The position numbers and the translations under genes are program-made. This document shows, piece by piece, positions 55,771 through 64,000 of a stretch of 64,000 nt of DNA (positions are counted from its first letter, which is position 1; the number at the start of each line of letters is the position of its first letter). The stretch spans positions 682,001 through 746,000 of the forward strand of contig CBFIFP010000001.1 in NCBI GenBank assembly GCA_965661945.1, in the 5' to 3' direction. Source of the stretch: JAJRPT01 sp965661945 (GTDB lineage Bacteria > Bacteroidota > Ignavibacteria > Kapaibacteriales > UBA2268). Under the pieces are notes generated by a model. The model did no database searches and was not told the DNA's origin. It saw nothing but the letters and a program-made list of their open reading frames with translations.

Positions 55771-55809
55771 CCTAATCACAAACACAAAGAAATCAATAAA
55801 TTGATTAGG
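55771..55809 (-). promoter_or_regulatory. Inverted repeat in the leader of the secreted-protein operon
   Basis: CCTAATCA at 55771-55778 and TGATTAGG at 55802-55809 pair perfectly (a G-U and an A-U pair extend the stem), with a 23-base loop. It lies between the candidate promoter and the Cys-rich gene, so it would be in the transcript leader or act as a repressor site. Confidence 0.45.
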
Positions 55810-55848
55810 TAAAAATATTGTTTCTCTTATTTGTCATTTAATTATGAA

Positions 55849-55883
55849 CAAAACTATAAAAAAAAAAAAAAAAAAATTTCAAA
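55849..55883 (-). promoter_or_regulatory. Candidate promoter with poly-A spacer for the secreted-protein operon
   Basis: On the minus strand a -33-like TTTG (55883-55880) is followed by a 23-base spacer that contains an uninterrupted 19-base T run (A run on the plus strand at 55858-55876), and then TAGTTTTG (55856-55849), matching TAnnTTTG. A normal spacer is 19-21 bases. Slippage of the tract by two to four bases would bring it into range. Confidence 0.45.
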
Positions 55884-56002
55884 ATAAAGTTTTCCACAAT
55901 TTTGCTAATTATTTTATCATTTATAGTGTTACAGTGTTTTTTTAAAAAATTTTAATATTTAATAAAGTATTGAGTTATGTTGATATATGATTTTGATTTT
56001 TT

Positions 56003-57145
56003 TTACCAAACTGTGTATAATTTATTTAGAATTATTATTATTATAAAAGCTAAATATAACTTTAATGTATAATTATATTTTTTTAAAGTTAGGTCTATTA
56101 AGTAAATACTTCCAAACGTTAAAAATATTACTAATGGCACTATTAGCAAAGTATCAAACAAATCAAAAGAGTTTAATGTGAAAAAACCATTTAAAAAAAC
56201 ATTATATCTTAGAAAGTTATAAATGAAATATAAATGTAAAATATAAACTAATAAAGCTCTTTTACCAAACATTAATATTATTTTTGATGGCTTTATAAAT
56301 GAATTAATTTTTGAAAGTATAAAAATGTATAAAAATACAAATGATAATCTAAATAAAACAATTGATATGCCACTGTCATTCAAATTTAAAATTGCATTAA
56401 AAAACTGCTTATTATAATCATGAAATATCAAATAAATCAAGAAAAATATAACAGATAATAATATTGTTCTATTTTGTAAAAATTTATTATAATCTATTTT
56501 GCTTTGTTTGATGTATATTCCCAAAGCTATCCCTATAAAATAATATGAAGCATTTGGGAATAAAGGGAAAAATGATTTTGTGCTGTAATTTAGATAATTG
56601 CTAAAAAAAGGATGAAGAGAAATATCATAAGTTAGTTCTGGAAAAATTGAATTAAAACTGCTAAAAAATAAAGTTAATGTTAGTGAAATCCAAAATAATA
56701 TTCTTAAATTTGGAATAAATTTTAAAAGTGAAATTGCTATTATTAAACAGACACCAATTAATTGTAAAATATTTACTTGATAAAAAACCATTAGCTTTTC
56801 TTGGCTCATATTCATCATTTGAGATAGGTCACCTGGCATGTGCATCATATATGAAATTATAATTAAAGCCAAACCAAGTAAAACTCTTTTCTTTACAATA
56901 CCTTTTTTTAGAGTTCCGTCTTCATTCCTTTTATTTGCAAAGATTTGAACAGCACCAGAAACAACTAAAAATATTGGCGCTGTAAATCCTCTGTTAAATG
57001 ACCACAAAATCCACCAAATAGAGTTGGTATCTATTGTTGAAGTGTCTAAGAATGCATATATCGTATGCCCTTGAATCATAAAGAGCATAGCAACAAACTT
57101 TGTTATATCAAATATTGTAATTCTTTCTTTCTTAGTTTCAGTCAT
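56003..57145 (-). CDS. Multi-pass membrane acyltransferase (acyltransferase-3/DUF1624-like)
   Basis: A 380-aa inner-membrane protein with about ten transmembrane helices. The N-terminal FDITKFVAMLFMIQGHTIYAF and FNRGFTAPIFLVVSGAVQIF patterns match membrane acyltransferases that modify sugars or glycans, with the His in QGH as the likely catalytic residue. Substrate unknown. It begins 3 bases after the DnaQ-like stop. The gap 55725-56002 upstream of the secreted operon holds the poly-A promoter. Confidence 0.75.
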   Translation of the reverse strand: MTETKKERITIFDITKFVAMLFMIQGHTIYAFLDTSTIDTNSIWWILWSFNRGFTAPIFLVVSGAVQIFANKRNEDGTLKKGIVKKRVLLGLALIIISYMMHMPGDLSQMMNMSQEKLMVFYQVNILQLIGVCLIIAISLLKFIPNLRILFWISLTLTLFFSSFNSIFPELTYDISLHPFFSNYLNYSTKSFFPLFPNASYYFIGIALGIYIKQSKIDYNKFLQNRTILLSVIFFLIYLIFHDYNKQFFNAILNLNDSGISIVLFRLSFVFLYIFILSKINSFIKPSKIILMFGKRALLVYILHLYFIYNFLRYNVFLNGFFTLNSFDLFDTLLIVPLVIFLTFGSIYLIDLTLKKYNYTLKLYLAFIIIIILNKLYTVW

Positions 57146-57148
57146 TGC

Positions 57149-57796
57149 TTAAAATAAAGTTAAGCCATTAGTTTTGTTTTCTTCTTCTTGTTTAGTTTTA
57201 TTAACTTCTTGAAGATTGTTTAAGTCGATAATACCTTTATCGATTAACTCCCAAAATATTTTTGCAGTGTTTTGAATATCAATTAAAGCGTTGTGGGCGT
57301 TTTTAAATCCTTCTCCAAAAAGCTTTCTACTTAAATCAGCTAAACTTGGATATTTATATCCACCTCGAGCATTTGGGATTTTTAAATAATCGACAGTAGA
57401 TTCCATTGTACATATTTTCTTTTTTTCGGGTAGAGTTGATGTGATGTACTCTCTTAAAAATTCTGCACTTAAAATTTTATCATCAAAATTAATATTGTGA
57501 GCTATGATATATTCTGATTTATCAATAATAGAATTGAATACATTTAAAACTTTTTTTAGTGGATACCCCATTTCGACAGCATCATCGTGAAATATTTTGT
57601 GAATTCTGGATACATCTTTGGGAATTGTAAATCCTTCTGGTTTTATAATATAATCACCTTGAGAGATTAAGTTTCTCTTTATGTCATATTCTACCCATGC
57701 TATTTGAACTATTCTTGGCCAATTATTCAAATCTTTAATTGGAGCGTTCCAGTCTTTTGGAAGCCCTGTTGTTTCAGTATCAAAAAATAAAAACAT
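57149..57796 (-). CDS. DnaQ-like 3'-5' exonuclease
   Basis: A 215-aa DEDDh exonuclease related to the epsilon proofreading subunit of DNA polymerase III. Active-site residues are Asp6 and Glu8 (FFDTETTGLPKD), the mid Asp in NINFDDK, and the C-terminal His/Asp in HNALIDIQNT. No polymerase-binding tail typical of E. coli epsilon is obvious. It lies in a three-gene run with an OmpA-like protein (5 bases upstream) and the acyltransferase (3 bases downstream). Confidence 0.88.
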   Translation of the reverse strand: MFLFFDTETTGLPKDWNAPIKDLNNWPRIVQIAWVEYDIKRNLISQGDYIIKPEGFTIPKDVSRIHKIFHDDAVEMGYPLKKVLNVFNSIIDKSEYIIAHNINFDDKILSAEFLREYITSTLPEKKKICTMESTVDYLKIPNARGGYKYPSLADLSRKLFGEGFKNAHNALIDIQNTAKIFWELIDKGIIDLNNLQEVNKTKQEEENKTNGLTLF

Positions 57797-57801
57797 TACA
57801 C

Positions 57802-58485
57802 CTATAATTTATTAACTACTAAATAAATAGAACCTTTATATCTTTTACCTTTAGCTTGTTTTCCTGACGGAGGAGGATTGTCTGCATCAATTTGTTCGTT
57901 TGCTTTTATTTCAATTTCTGATCTAATTCTATTTTGGACAAAATACTGTTTTATTTCCTCCCCTCTTTTTTTAGTAAATTCCATGTTTTTATCACCATTA
58001 GAATTTTCGGGGAAAACTTCAATTGAAAATGATGCTCTTGGGTTAGCTCTTAAAATTTTCACATAATCATCAAGATAAACACCTGCCCCTTCTCTGAGAT
58101 TTGTATTCTTTATATCAAATGGGATTACAGCGAATCTAATTTTTGAGCCCTCTATCATAGGTTTCATCGCAAAATCTCTTGATAATTCTTTATACTTATC
58201 GGTATTAGGAATATTCAATTCATAATTATATTGAAAGTAACCTTGTATTTGAATTTCCATAAGATATTGTTCACCAGGTTTCAAACCAGTAATAAAATAC
58301 TTCCCATTGGCTCTTGCTTTAGTAACAATCTTTCCATCAGGATTTTTTAAAATTACCCATCCAGATAAATTTGTGTTATTTTCGCTATCGAAAACTAATC
58401 CAGAAATAGAAACTACTGTCTGAGTAAACTGTGAGTTTGCAATTGAAACACACAAAAAGAAAAGAAGCAAAATATACTTTAACAT
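57802..58485 (-). CDS. Exported OmpA-like peptidoglycan-associated protein
   Basis: A 227-aa protein with a signal peptide (1-19). Residues about 25-95 form a carboxypeptidase-regulatory-like (CarboxypepD_reg) beta-sandwich (SGLVFDSENNTNLSGWV, GKYFITGLKPGE). Residues about 110-225 resemble an OmpA C-terminal domain (LDDYVKILRANPRASFSIEV, NGDKNMEFTKKRGEEIKQYF). This would bind peptidoglycan in the periplasm. It is separated by 89 bases from yicC and by 5 from the DnaQ-like gene. Confidence 0.78.
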   Translation of the reverse strand: MLKYILLLFFLCVSIANSQFTQTVVSISGLVFDSENNTNLSGWVILKNPDGKIVTKARANGKYFITGLKPGEQYLMEIQIQGYFQYNYELNIPNTDKYKELSRDFAMKPMIEGSKIRFAVIPFDIKNTNLREGAGVYLDDYVKILRANPRASFSIEVFPENSNGDKNMEFTKKRGEEIKQYFVQNRIRSEIEIKANEQIDADNPPPSGKQAKGKRYKGSIYLVVNKL

Positions 58486-58574
58486 ATCAATACCTTTTAG
58501 AGAATTTGTTTTTTACTAATTGCAAATTATAAAAAATAGTTTGATTAAACTAATTTCTATACAAGATATAATAT

Positions 58575-59453
58575 TTATTCAACATTTTGAACTTGTTCTC
58601 TTATTCTTTCTATATCTTCTTTAAGATTTACAACTTTATGAGAGATTTTAGTATAGGAGGATTTTGCACCTATGGTGTTAACTTCTCTATGAATTTCTTG
58701 CATTAGGAAATTCAATTTTCTACCAGAGGGCATTTTATCTCTCATATATTCATTGAATAATTGCATGTGAGATAGCAATCTTACACATTCTTCGCTAATG
58801 TCTAATTTATCAGCCATTAGTACAATTTCAGTTTGCAATCGTTGCTCATCAATTTCATCATTCTCAAACATTCTCGCAATTTTTTCTTTATATCTTTCTT
58901 GTTCTTCTGGAATTCTTTCTATTCCAAGTTTTTCAATTTCTTTTACCTGGTCAGTAAAAAACTTAATCCTTCTTCCTAAATCTCTAGCTATATTACTACC
59001 TTCTTTTCTTCTCATAGCATCTAAATCATTTATAGCATCAAATATACATTGTTTTGTAATTTCCCATATTTCATTGGTTAATTCTGAATTATTAGTTTGC
59101 TCTTTAAAATGCTCGGAGTAAGAAAGAATATGCTCAATTTTTATAGTTTCTTTAATTTTCAACTCTTTTCTTAAGCGAATTAGCTCATTTTGAATATTTC
59201 GAGCTTCTTCGATATTAAAAGAAAAATTTTCACCAGCTATCTTGTCTTCAATATTTATATAAATTGACATGGTACCTCTGAAAATATTTTTTCTGAAAGT
59301 TTCTCTTAATTCAATTTCTTTTTCATTAAGAAACTTAGGCATTCTAAAGTTTAATTCTAAGTTTTTACCATTTAAACTTTTTAATTCAACCGAGATATTA
59401 ACATTTCCAACACTTTTTTCGACTTTACTAAAGCCGGTCATACTTTTTATCAT
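58575..59453 (-). CDS. YicC-family protein
   Basis: A 292-aa protein of the YicC/YloC family, implicated as an endoribonuclease or RNA-decay factor. The N-terminal MIKSMTGFSKVEKSVGNVN and SLNGKNLELNFRMPKFL are the family hallmarks. The C-terminus SGRKLNFLMQEIHREVNTIG, SSYTKISHKVVNLKE is highly conserved. The central part is helical. The gene usually sits next to gmk, but here a response regulator is upstream (16-base gap) instead. Confidence 0.93.
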   Translation of the reverse strand: MIKSMTGFSKVEKSVGNVNISVELKSLNGKNLELNFRMPKFLNEKEIELRETFRKNIFRGTMSIYINIEDKIAGENFSFNIEEARNIQNELIRLRKELKIKETIKIEHILSYSEHFKEQTNNSELTNEIWEITKQCIFDAINDLDAMRRKEGSNIARDLGRRIKFFTDQVKEIEKLGIERIPEEQERYKEKIARMFENDEIDEQRLQTEIVLMADKLDISEECVRLLSHMQLFNEYMRDKMPSGRKLNFLMQEIHREVNTIGAKSSYTKISHKVVNLKEDIERIREQVQNVE

Positions 59454-59469
59454 TTTTCCTCTTAAAGTT

Positions 59470-60099
59470 TTAACTGCCCATTGCAGCTGATTTGATTAAT
59501 TTAGGGTCAATCAATCCGTCTTCTACCATTCTTCTGAAAATTTTTGGATCTAAAACGTCTTTGATTTTTTGAAATAATATTTCTTTAGAAAAAGGTTTTG
59601 AAATAAAACCTGTAGCACCATCTTTATAAGTTGTTTTTAATACATCTTTATTTAAATTACCAGAAATTATTACAACTGGTGTGTCTCTTAATTCCTCAAT
59701 TCCTCTTATAAACTTAAGAGTAATATCTCTTGTTACATCAGGCATAATAATATCTAAAAATATTATTAATGGTTTACTTTTAATAGATACGTCCAAACCT
59801 TCAAAAGAATTTGATGCAGGAAAATAATCAAAGCCCCAATTTTTTAAGTATTGATTAAAAATCCTTTGAATCCACCTGTCATCATCAATAACTACAACAG
59901 GGTAGCTATCTAAAGAAGGAGACATTTCTTTATCTTCACTTTCAGCGCTATTTTCATCTGAAGGTTCTTTTGATTTTGAACTAATCTGATCTACATTATC
60001 TTTTTTAATATCGTCTTTAGATAATATTTCATTTGAATCAACATCTCTTTCGTTGTTGAATTCTTGATCTTCTATATTTTCAGATTTTTCAATATCCAT
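59470..60099 (-). CDS. Response regulator with acidic N-terminal extension
   Basis: A 209-aa protein. Residues 1-65 are disordered and acidic (Asp, Glu, Ser, Lys-rich). The receiver domain spans 66-180, with the acidic DDD pocket at 72-74, phosphoacceptor Asp116 (IIFLDIIMP), Ser146 and Lys168 (SKPF). A 30-residue C-terminal tail follows, with no DNA-binding domain. Output is presumably through protein contact. It lies directly upstream of yicC with a 16-base gap. Cognate kinase unknown. The acidic extension is unusual for this type. Confidence 0.85.
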   Translation of the reverse strand: MDIEKSENIEDQEFNNERDVDSNEILSKDDIKKDNVDQISSKSKEPSDENSAESEDKEMSPSLDSYPVVVIDDDRWIQRIFNQYLKNWGFDYFPASNSFEGLDVSIKSKPLIIFLDIIMPDVTRDITLKFIRGIEELRDTPVVIISGNLNKDVLKTTYKDGATGFISKPFSKEILFQKIKDVLDPKIFRRMVEDGLIDPKLIKSAAMGS

Positions 60100-60216
60100 A
60101 TTTTTTGTTAATTTTCGTTTTTTAAAATACTTTTTTTATTTTTTCGTATTAAAATTAACGAAAAATAACTTGAAATATTGAATAAAACAATTTTTTTCAT
60201 TAAATTTTTTAAAATA

Positions 60217-60777
60217 ATGATTTATTTAGAGAATGGAAATAGTGCTAAAATATATAAATACAAAGATTTAGAACCTAATATTCATGATTCAGTTTTTTTA
60301 TGTGATGGTGTAAAAATTATAGGTGATGTTGAGATTGGTGAAAATTGTTCTGTGTGGTTTAACTCGGTTATACGAGGAGATGTACATTATATTAAAATTG
60401 GTAAAAATACAAATGTACAAGATATGTGCATGTTTCATGTTACAAATAATAAGTATGCATTGAATATAGGCGAAAATGTATCAATTGCACACTCGGTTAC
60501 TTTACACGGATCAACAATTAAGGATAATGTTTTAGTAGGCATTGGAGCAAAAGTTCTTGATAATTCTGTTGTTAATTCATTTTCTCTTGTTGCTGCAGGT
60601 TCACTTGTTAAAGAAAATTTCATTGTACCAGAGGGAGTTTTAGTAGCAGGAGTTCCTGCAAAAGTTGTAAGAGATTTAAAAGAAAATGAAATTGAGATGA
60701 TTAAAAAAACGCCACAGAATTACATTAATTATGCAAAAGAATATAGAAATTTATTAACAGAAGTAGAGAGAAAATGA
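60217..60777 (+). CDS. Gamma-carbonic anhydrase/YrdA-like hexapeptide protein
   Basis: A 186-aa left-handed beta-helix protein. Metal-binding His residues are seen in CMFHVTN and SIAHSVTLHG. The helix repeat IGENCSVWFNSVIRGDVHYI is typical of YrdA/PaaY-type gamma-carbonic anhydrases. The start is the ATG at 60217; an upstream extension in the frame is not family-like. It overlaps def by ATGA. Catalysis of CO2 hydration is possible but not certain, as many members of this family have no proven activity. Confidence 0.87.
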   Translation: MIYLENGNSAKIYKYKDLEPNIHDSVFLCDGVKIIGDVEIGENCSVWFNSVIRGDVHYIKIGKNTNVQDMCMFHVTNNKYALNIGENVSIAHSVTLHGSTIKDNVLVGIGAKVLDNSVVNSFSLVAAGSLVKENFIVPEGVLVAGVPAKVVRDLKENEIEMIKKTPQNYINYAKEYRNLLTEVERK

Positions 60778-61343
60778 TATTACCAATTTACAATTGTTTT
60801 AATCCAGTTTTAAGAGATAAAACAGAAGATATTAAGGAAATAAATCAAGATACAATTGATTTTATTAATAATATGATAGAAACTATGTATAACGCTGATG
60901 GGATAGGTCTTGCCGCAAACCAAGTGGGAGATTTAAGGTCTGTTATAATTGTAGATAACACTCGAGATGAAGATTCTAAAGCAAAACCTATTGTTATGCT
61001 CAACCCAAAAATAACAAGCGAATCAGAATTAGTTTCTGATTATAAGGAGGGTTGTTTGAGTATCCCAAAATATTATGAGGTTGTAACACGACCATCTGAA
61101 ATAGAAGTTGAATTTATAGATGTTAAAGGAAAGACTAATAAATTAGCTGCTGATGAATTGCTTGCTAGAGTAATACAGCATGAGATTGACCATTTGAATG
61201 GGATTTTATTCTTTGATAAAATAAGCCCGCTTAAAAGAGCGCTTTCAAAGAGTAAATTAAGAAGAATTGAACTTAACAAGGTGTTACCTCATTACGATAT
61301 GATGAGCGCAAATAATAAAATAATTAAAGGAATCGAAGAATGA
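60774..61343 (+). CDS. def: Peptide deformylase
   Basis: Removes the formyl group from N-terminal Met of new proteins. The 189-aa protein has all three motifs: GIGLAANQVG, EGCLSIP (metal Cys) and QHEIDHLNG (metal His pair and catalytic Glu). The C-terminus is normal. Its start overlaps the previous gene as ATGA and its stop overlaps ridA as ATGA, so three genes are coupled. Formylated Met requires 10-formyl-THF, which Fhs (27.5 kb) can supply. Confidence 0.97.
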   Translation: MILPIYNCFNPVLRDKTEDIKEINQDTIDFINNMIETMYNADGIGLAANQVGDLRSVIIVDNTRDEDSKAKPIVMLNPKITSESELVSDYKEGCLSIPKYYEVVTRPSEIEVEFIDVKGKTNKLAADELLARVIQHEIDHLNGILFFDKISPLKRALSKSKLRRIELNKVLPHYDMMSANNKIIKGIEE

Positions 61344-61717
61344 AAAAAGAAATTAATTCAGATAAAATTTCAAAAGCAATAGGACCTTACTCTCACTGCG
61401 TTTTAGCAGAAGGTAAGTTTTTATTTATCTCAGGACAAATTGCTTTAAACAAAGAGGGCATTCTTGAGGGTGATGATGTTAAAACTCAAACACAAAATTC
61501 ATTAGAAAAACTAAAATTAGTGGTTGAGGAAGCTGGAGGTACCTTGGAAAATATTGTTAAAACCACTGTTCTAATGCTTGATTTGTCGCATTTTAACGAT
61601 ATGAATGAAGTTTATGCTAATTTTTTTGGCGAAAACAAACCAGCTCGGGCTGCGTATCAAGTTAGTAGATTACCAAAAGATGCACTAATCGAAATAGAAG
61701 CGATTGCATGTTTATGA
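61340..61717 (+). CDS. ridA: RidA-family enamine/imine deaminase
   Basis: A 125-aa YjgF/YER057c/UK114 protein that hydrolyses reactive 2-aminoacrylate and related imines. The N-terminal ISKAIGPYSHCVLAEGKFLF and ISGQIALNKEG, the central TTVLMLDLSHFNDMNEVYA, and the C-terminal RAAYQVSRLPKDALIEIEAIA with the active-site Arg (PARAAYQVSRL) all match. It is coupled to def by ATGA and to the next gene. Confidence 0.94.
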   Translation: MKKEINSDKISKAIGPYSHCVLAEGKFLFISGQIALNKEGILEGDDVKTQTQNSLEKLKLVVEEAGGTLENIVKTTVLMLDLSHFNDMNEVYANFFGENKPARAAYQVSRLPKDALIEIEAIACL

Positions 61718-62181
61718 AAAAAATAATATTTTTTTTAATTTTTATATTTCAAATAAATACTTTTTCACAGGATAGTAGATCACCAACAAATGCTATGATT
61801 TATAGTATTATTCCTGGTGGTGGTCAGATTTATAATAAAGATTATTGGAAAGCGCCCATATTTTTTGCAGGTGCAGGAATCTTATTTGGTTCGGCTTTGT
61901 ATTACAATAGACTCGCAAATGATGTAAAAAAAACAATAGAAAATGATGAAATTGGTGAGTTAAATTTAACACAACTTAACAGAAGAAGAGAGTTTTATGT
62001 AGATAATCGTGATCAGTTTTATTTCTATTTTGCGGGAGTTTATATTATTTCACTACTTGATGCATATACTGGAGCATATCTTTATAACTTTGATATTGAC
62101 GAAGATACATCGCTAAATTTTGGGATTATTGATAAAAACAAAGTTGGACTAAGTTTACAAATAAAGCTCCTCAACAAATAA
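61714..62181 (+). CDS. DUF5683-like exported protein
   Basis: A 155-aa protein from the ATG at 61714, which overlaps the ridA stop as ATGA; an in-frame ATG at 61708 is two codons upstream. A signal peptide (MKKIIFFLIFIFQINTFSQ) is followed by SIIPGGGQIYNKDYWKAPI, the hallmark of DUF5683, and then one or two hydrophobic segments (about 45-65 and 105-125). It probably sits in the periplasm or the inner membrane. Function unknown. It ends near a palindromic terminator. Confidence 0.75.
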   Translation: MKKIIFFLIFIFQINTFSQDSRSPTNAMIYSIIPGGGQIYNKDYWKAPIFFAGAGILFGSALYYNRLANDVKKTIENDEIGELNLTQLNRRREFYVDNRDQFYFYFAGVYIISLLDAYTGAYLYNFDIDEDTSLNFGIIDKNKVGLSLQIKLLNK

Positions 62182-62186
62182 AAAAA

Positions 62187-62206
62187 AGGATTAGCATGCT
62201 AATCCT
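62187..62206. terminator. Bidirectional terminator (20-base palindrome)
   Basis: Perfect palindrome AGGATTAGCATGCTAATCCT flanked by an A-rich run upstream and T-rich sequence downstream, between convergent genes. Confidence 0.82.
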
Positions 62207-62237
62207 ATTTCTGTAATATTTTATCTAAATTGATTAT

Positions 62238-62765
62238 TTAAAATATTTCTAAATTATCGGTTAGTTTCTTTAAAGTATTAATAGTTGTTTGATAATCTTT
62301 TTCATCAATACCACGTTTTGCTTCTATAATAGTTATTTCTACAATTGGACGAAGAGCTTTATATGTTCTTTTTCCATTTGCAGTTAATTTTAATATTCTA
62401 TTACGTTTATCTTTTTTATCAATTAAACGCCTTACCATATTCTTTTTTTCTAATGTGTCAAGAAGTCTAGTAACTGCAGTTTTATCTTGCATTAGAATAT
62501 CACCAAGATGGTATTGATTTACATCTTCAAATCTAAATAAAAATGCTAAACAAATCCACTCCTCAATGCTTGCTTTGATTCCTCTATCTTTAAAATTTGT
62601 TAAAATACGTTGTCTTAACTTTCTTGTAAAAAGTCTAACATTATATCCAATTGAGTCATCTAAGCTGTAGAATGATTCTTGCTCATCTTCTCTTATACTA
62701 TTGGTTGCAGCTACAACAGTTCTTTTTTTTCTTGGCTTAGAGTTTTCTAATTTATTTTCAATCAT
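62238..62765 (-). CDS. MarR-family transcriptional regulator
   Basis: A 175-aa winged-helix protein. A 30-residue basic/disordered N-terminus precedes a dimerisation helix (LDDSIGYNVRLFTRKLRQRI). GIKASIEEWICLAFLF and LGDILMQDKTAVTRLLDTLE are the HTH, and MVRRLIDKKDKRNRILKLT is the wing. It lies 15 bases after the biotin carboxylase gene, so it is probably co-transcribed and may regulate fatty acid or acyl-CoA carboxylation. No operator is visible near it. Confidence 0.88.
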   Translation of the reverse strand: MIENKLENSKPRKKRTVVAATNSIREDEQESFYSLDDSIGYNVRLFTRKLRQRILTNFKDRGIKASIEEWICLAFLFRFEDVNQYHLGDILMQDKTAVTRLLDTLEKKNMVRRLIDKKDKRNRILKLTANGKRTYKALRPIVEITIIEAKRGIDEKDYQTTINTLKKLTDNLEIF

Positions 62766-62780
62766 ATTTTTAATAACTCC

Positions 62781-64000
62781 TTATTTGTATAGTGATATAT
62801 TTTTCCAATTGCTTACCTTATGTTTAGAATTAGGCACAATTTTTTTATTTTTATTTTTCAAATAAAAATATGAAGCAATTAAAGATAATTCTTTATTATT
62901 TTTATTTTTTTCTTTTTCAATTAAATCGAAATTAAAATGCTTGTCAATAAAACTAGTATCAAACCATTGTTCTCTAAAGACTTTATTATCCATTACCTTG
63001 ATTAAAAATGGTATAATATTATTAAACCCAACAATCTTGTAATTTTTTAAAGCCATTTTCATTTTGTCAAGTGCTTCTTCTCTTGTTTTTCCGAAAGTGA
63101 TTAGTTTTGAAATCATCGGATCAAAATGGATACTAATTTCATCATTTCCTTCGATACCACCATCTACTCTAATCCCATTACCAGCTGGTGTTTGTAGATA
63201 ATTTATTTTTCCAATTGAAGGCAAAAAGTTATTTGAAGGATCTTCAGCATATATTCTGCACTCGATAGCGAAAGAGTCTATTTTTATATCTTCTTGTTTG
63301 AATGAAATCTTTAATCCAGCAGCAATTTTAATTTGTTCTTTTGCTAAATCTATACCAGTAACAAGCTCTGTTACAGGGTGTTCAACTTGCAAACGAGTAT
63401 TCATTTCTAAAAAATAAAATTCTTTATTTTCATCTAATAAAAATTCTATTGTACCTGCTCCTTCATAGTTGCAAGCTCTTGCTGCTTCGATAGCGACATT
63501 TCCCATTCTATTTCTGAGGTCTTCATCTAACACTGTAGAAGGTGCTTCTTCAATTACTTTTTGGTGACGTCTCTGGATTGAGCAATCTCTTTCTCCTAAA
63601 TGAACAACATTGCCAAAACTATCAGCAATTACTTGAATTTCAATATGTTTAGGATTTAATATATACTTTTCCATATAAACTAAATCATCTCCAAAAGATT
63701 TTAGAGCCTCTCTTTGAGCTGCTTGATAGCTTTCAATAAATTCATCTTCAGAGTTAACTAACCGCATCCCTTTTCCACCACCACCAGAGGCAGCCTTTAG
63801 CAGAATTGGGTAACCAATTTTATGTGCAATTTCCTTTGCTATATCAAAATCGTCTATTTTTTCTTTAGTACCCGGAACAATAGGAACTCCAGCTTTCTCC
63901 ATTAATATACGAGCTTCTGTTTTACTTCCCATAACCTCTATTGAGTGCGGTAGGGGTCCTATAAATTTTATTTCATTATCAATACATACCTGACTAAATC
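62781..64000 (-). CDS. Biotin carboxylase (acyl-CoA carboxylase alpha subunit), partial at window edge
   Basis: Carboxylates the biotin of a carrier protein with bicarbonate and ATP. The gene runs off the 3' edge of the window; the visible frame is open to base 64000 and reads FIGPLPHSIEVMGSKTEAR near its N-terminal side. The ATP-grasp GGGGKGMRLV, ERDCSIQRRHQKVIEEAPS, FLEMNTRLQVEHPVTE motifs are typical. After the carboxylase C-domain it ends in a Lys/Asn-rich tail without a biotinyl (BCCP) domain, so it acts with a separate carrier. Subfamily (AccC or PccA) is not decided. Confidence 0.93.
   Translation of the reverse strand, partial: FSQVCIDNEIKFIGPLPHSIEVMGSKTEARILMEKAGVPIVPGTKEKIDDFDIAKEIAHKIGYPILLKAASGGGGKGMRLVNSEDEFIESYQAAQREALKSFGDDLVYMEKYILNPKHIEIQVIADSFGNVVHLGERDCSIQRRHQKVIEEAPSTVLDEDLRNRMGNVAIEAARACNYEGAGTIEFLLDENKEFYFLEMNTRLQVEHPVTELVTGIDLAKEQIKIAAGLKISFKQEDIKIDSFAIECRIYAEDPSNNFLPSIGKINYLQTPAGNGIRVDGGIEGNDEISIHFDPMISKLITFGKTREEALDKMKMALKNYKIVGFNNIIPFLIKVMDNKVFREQWFDTSFIDKHFNFDLIEKEKNKNNKELSLIASYFYLKNKNKKIVPNSKHKVSNWKNISLYK

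Noticed and set aside
1..64000. CRISPR arrays, insertion sequences, prophage
   Set aside because: No regular spaced repeats, transposase or phage genes were seen on either strand.

Overview
The window is a 64 kb piece of a low-GC (roughly 30% by eye), gene-dense bacterial chromosome. It looks like a flagellated member of the Bacteroidota/FCB side of the tree, such as an Ignavibacteria- or Kapabacteria-type lineage. The evidence is a mix of traits: type IX secretion (T9SS) C-terminal sorting domains on several secreted proteins, a Bacteroidota-style promoter (TTTG-N20-TAATTTTG) in front of rpsF, DUF4199 and DUF5683-like proteins, and true flagellar rod genes (flgF, flgG, flgA), which classic Bacteroidota lack. 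Unlike classic Bacteroidota, Shine-Dalgarno-like AGG/GGAG motifs precede many starts. This placement is inference; no rRNA gene is present. I saw no CRISPR array, insertion sequence or prophage.

Layout. 1-9.7 kb: glmS, proS, a CheY-like regulator with a CHASE/PAS histidine kinase broken by an in-frame TGA, a sugar nucleotidyltransferase/phosphomannomutase-like fusion, and a PTS IIA domain protein. 9.7-16.6 kb (mostly minus): a rhomboid-like pseudoprotease with nuoE, a lipoprotein and a small membrane protein, a GH13 enzyme, a sigma factor with a membrane protein, a decayed RHS-type remnant and an SDR reductase. 16.6-22.3 kb: a T9SS subtilase running into tRNA-Asp, comEC and a GH57 branching enzyme. 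22.3-36.4 kb: purM, glycosyltransferases, a large T9SS protein, fhs, small proteins, hpnE-like, a Lon-N protein and folP. 36.6-43.1 kb: an NtrB/NtrC-like two-component pair, cheR, a coiled-coil protein, dusB and holB. 43.2-49.3 kb: yceI-marR, a PpiD-like chaperone, a sodium symporter, rpsF and rplI. 49.4-52.2 kb: a minus-strand flagellar operon with a candidate sigma-54 promoter. 52.4-55.7 kb: a three-gene secreted-protein operon whose candidate promoter contains a 19-A tract. 56-64 kb: an acyltransferase, a DnaQ-type exonuclease, an OmpA-like protein, yicC, a response regulator, a gamma-carbonic anhydrase-like protein, def, ridA, a DUF5683-like protein, marR and a partial biotin carboxylase.

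How genes work together. The soluble PAS kinase, the sigma-54 activator and the sigma-54-like site before flhX-flgF-flgG-flgA suggest FlgS/FlgR-type control of rod assembly. The GH13 and GH57 enzymes fit alpha-glucan metabolism. Fhs, FolP and PurM touch one-carbon, folate and purine metabolism. Many same-strand neighbours overlap by ATGA, showing tight operons. The strongest leads are the poly-A promoter spacer (possible phase variation), the sigma-54/flagellar link, the in-frame TGA, a palindrome before marR, an unannotated 47-codon gene after flgA, and the absence of rpsR between rpsF and rplI.
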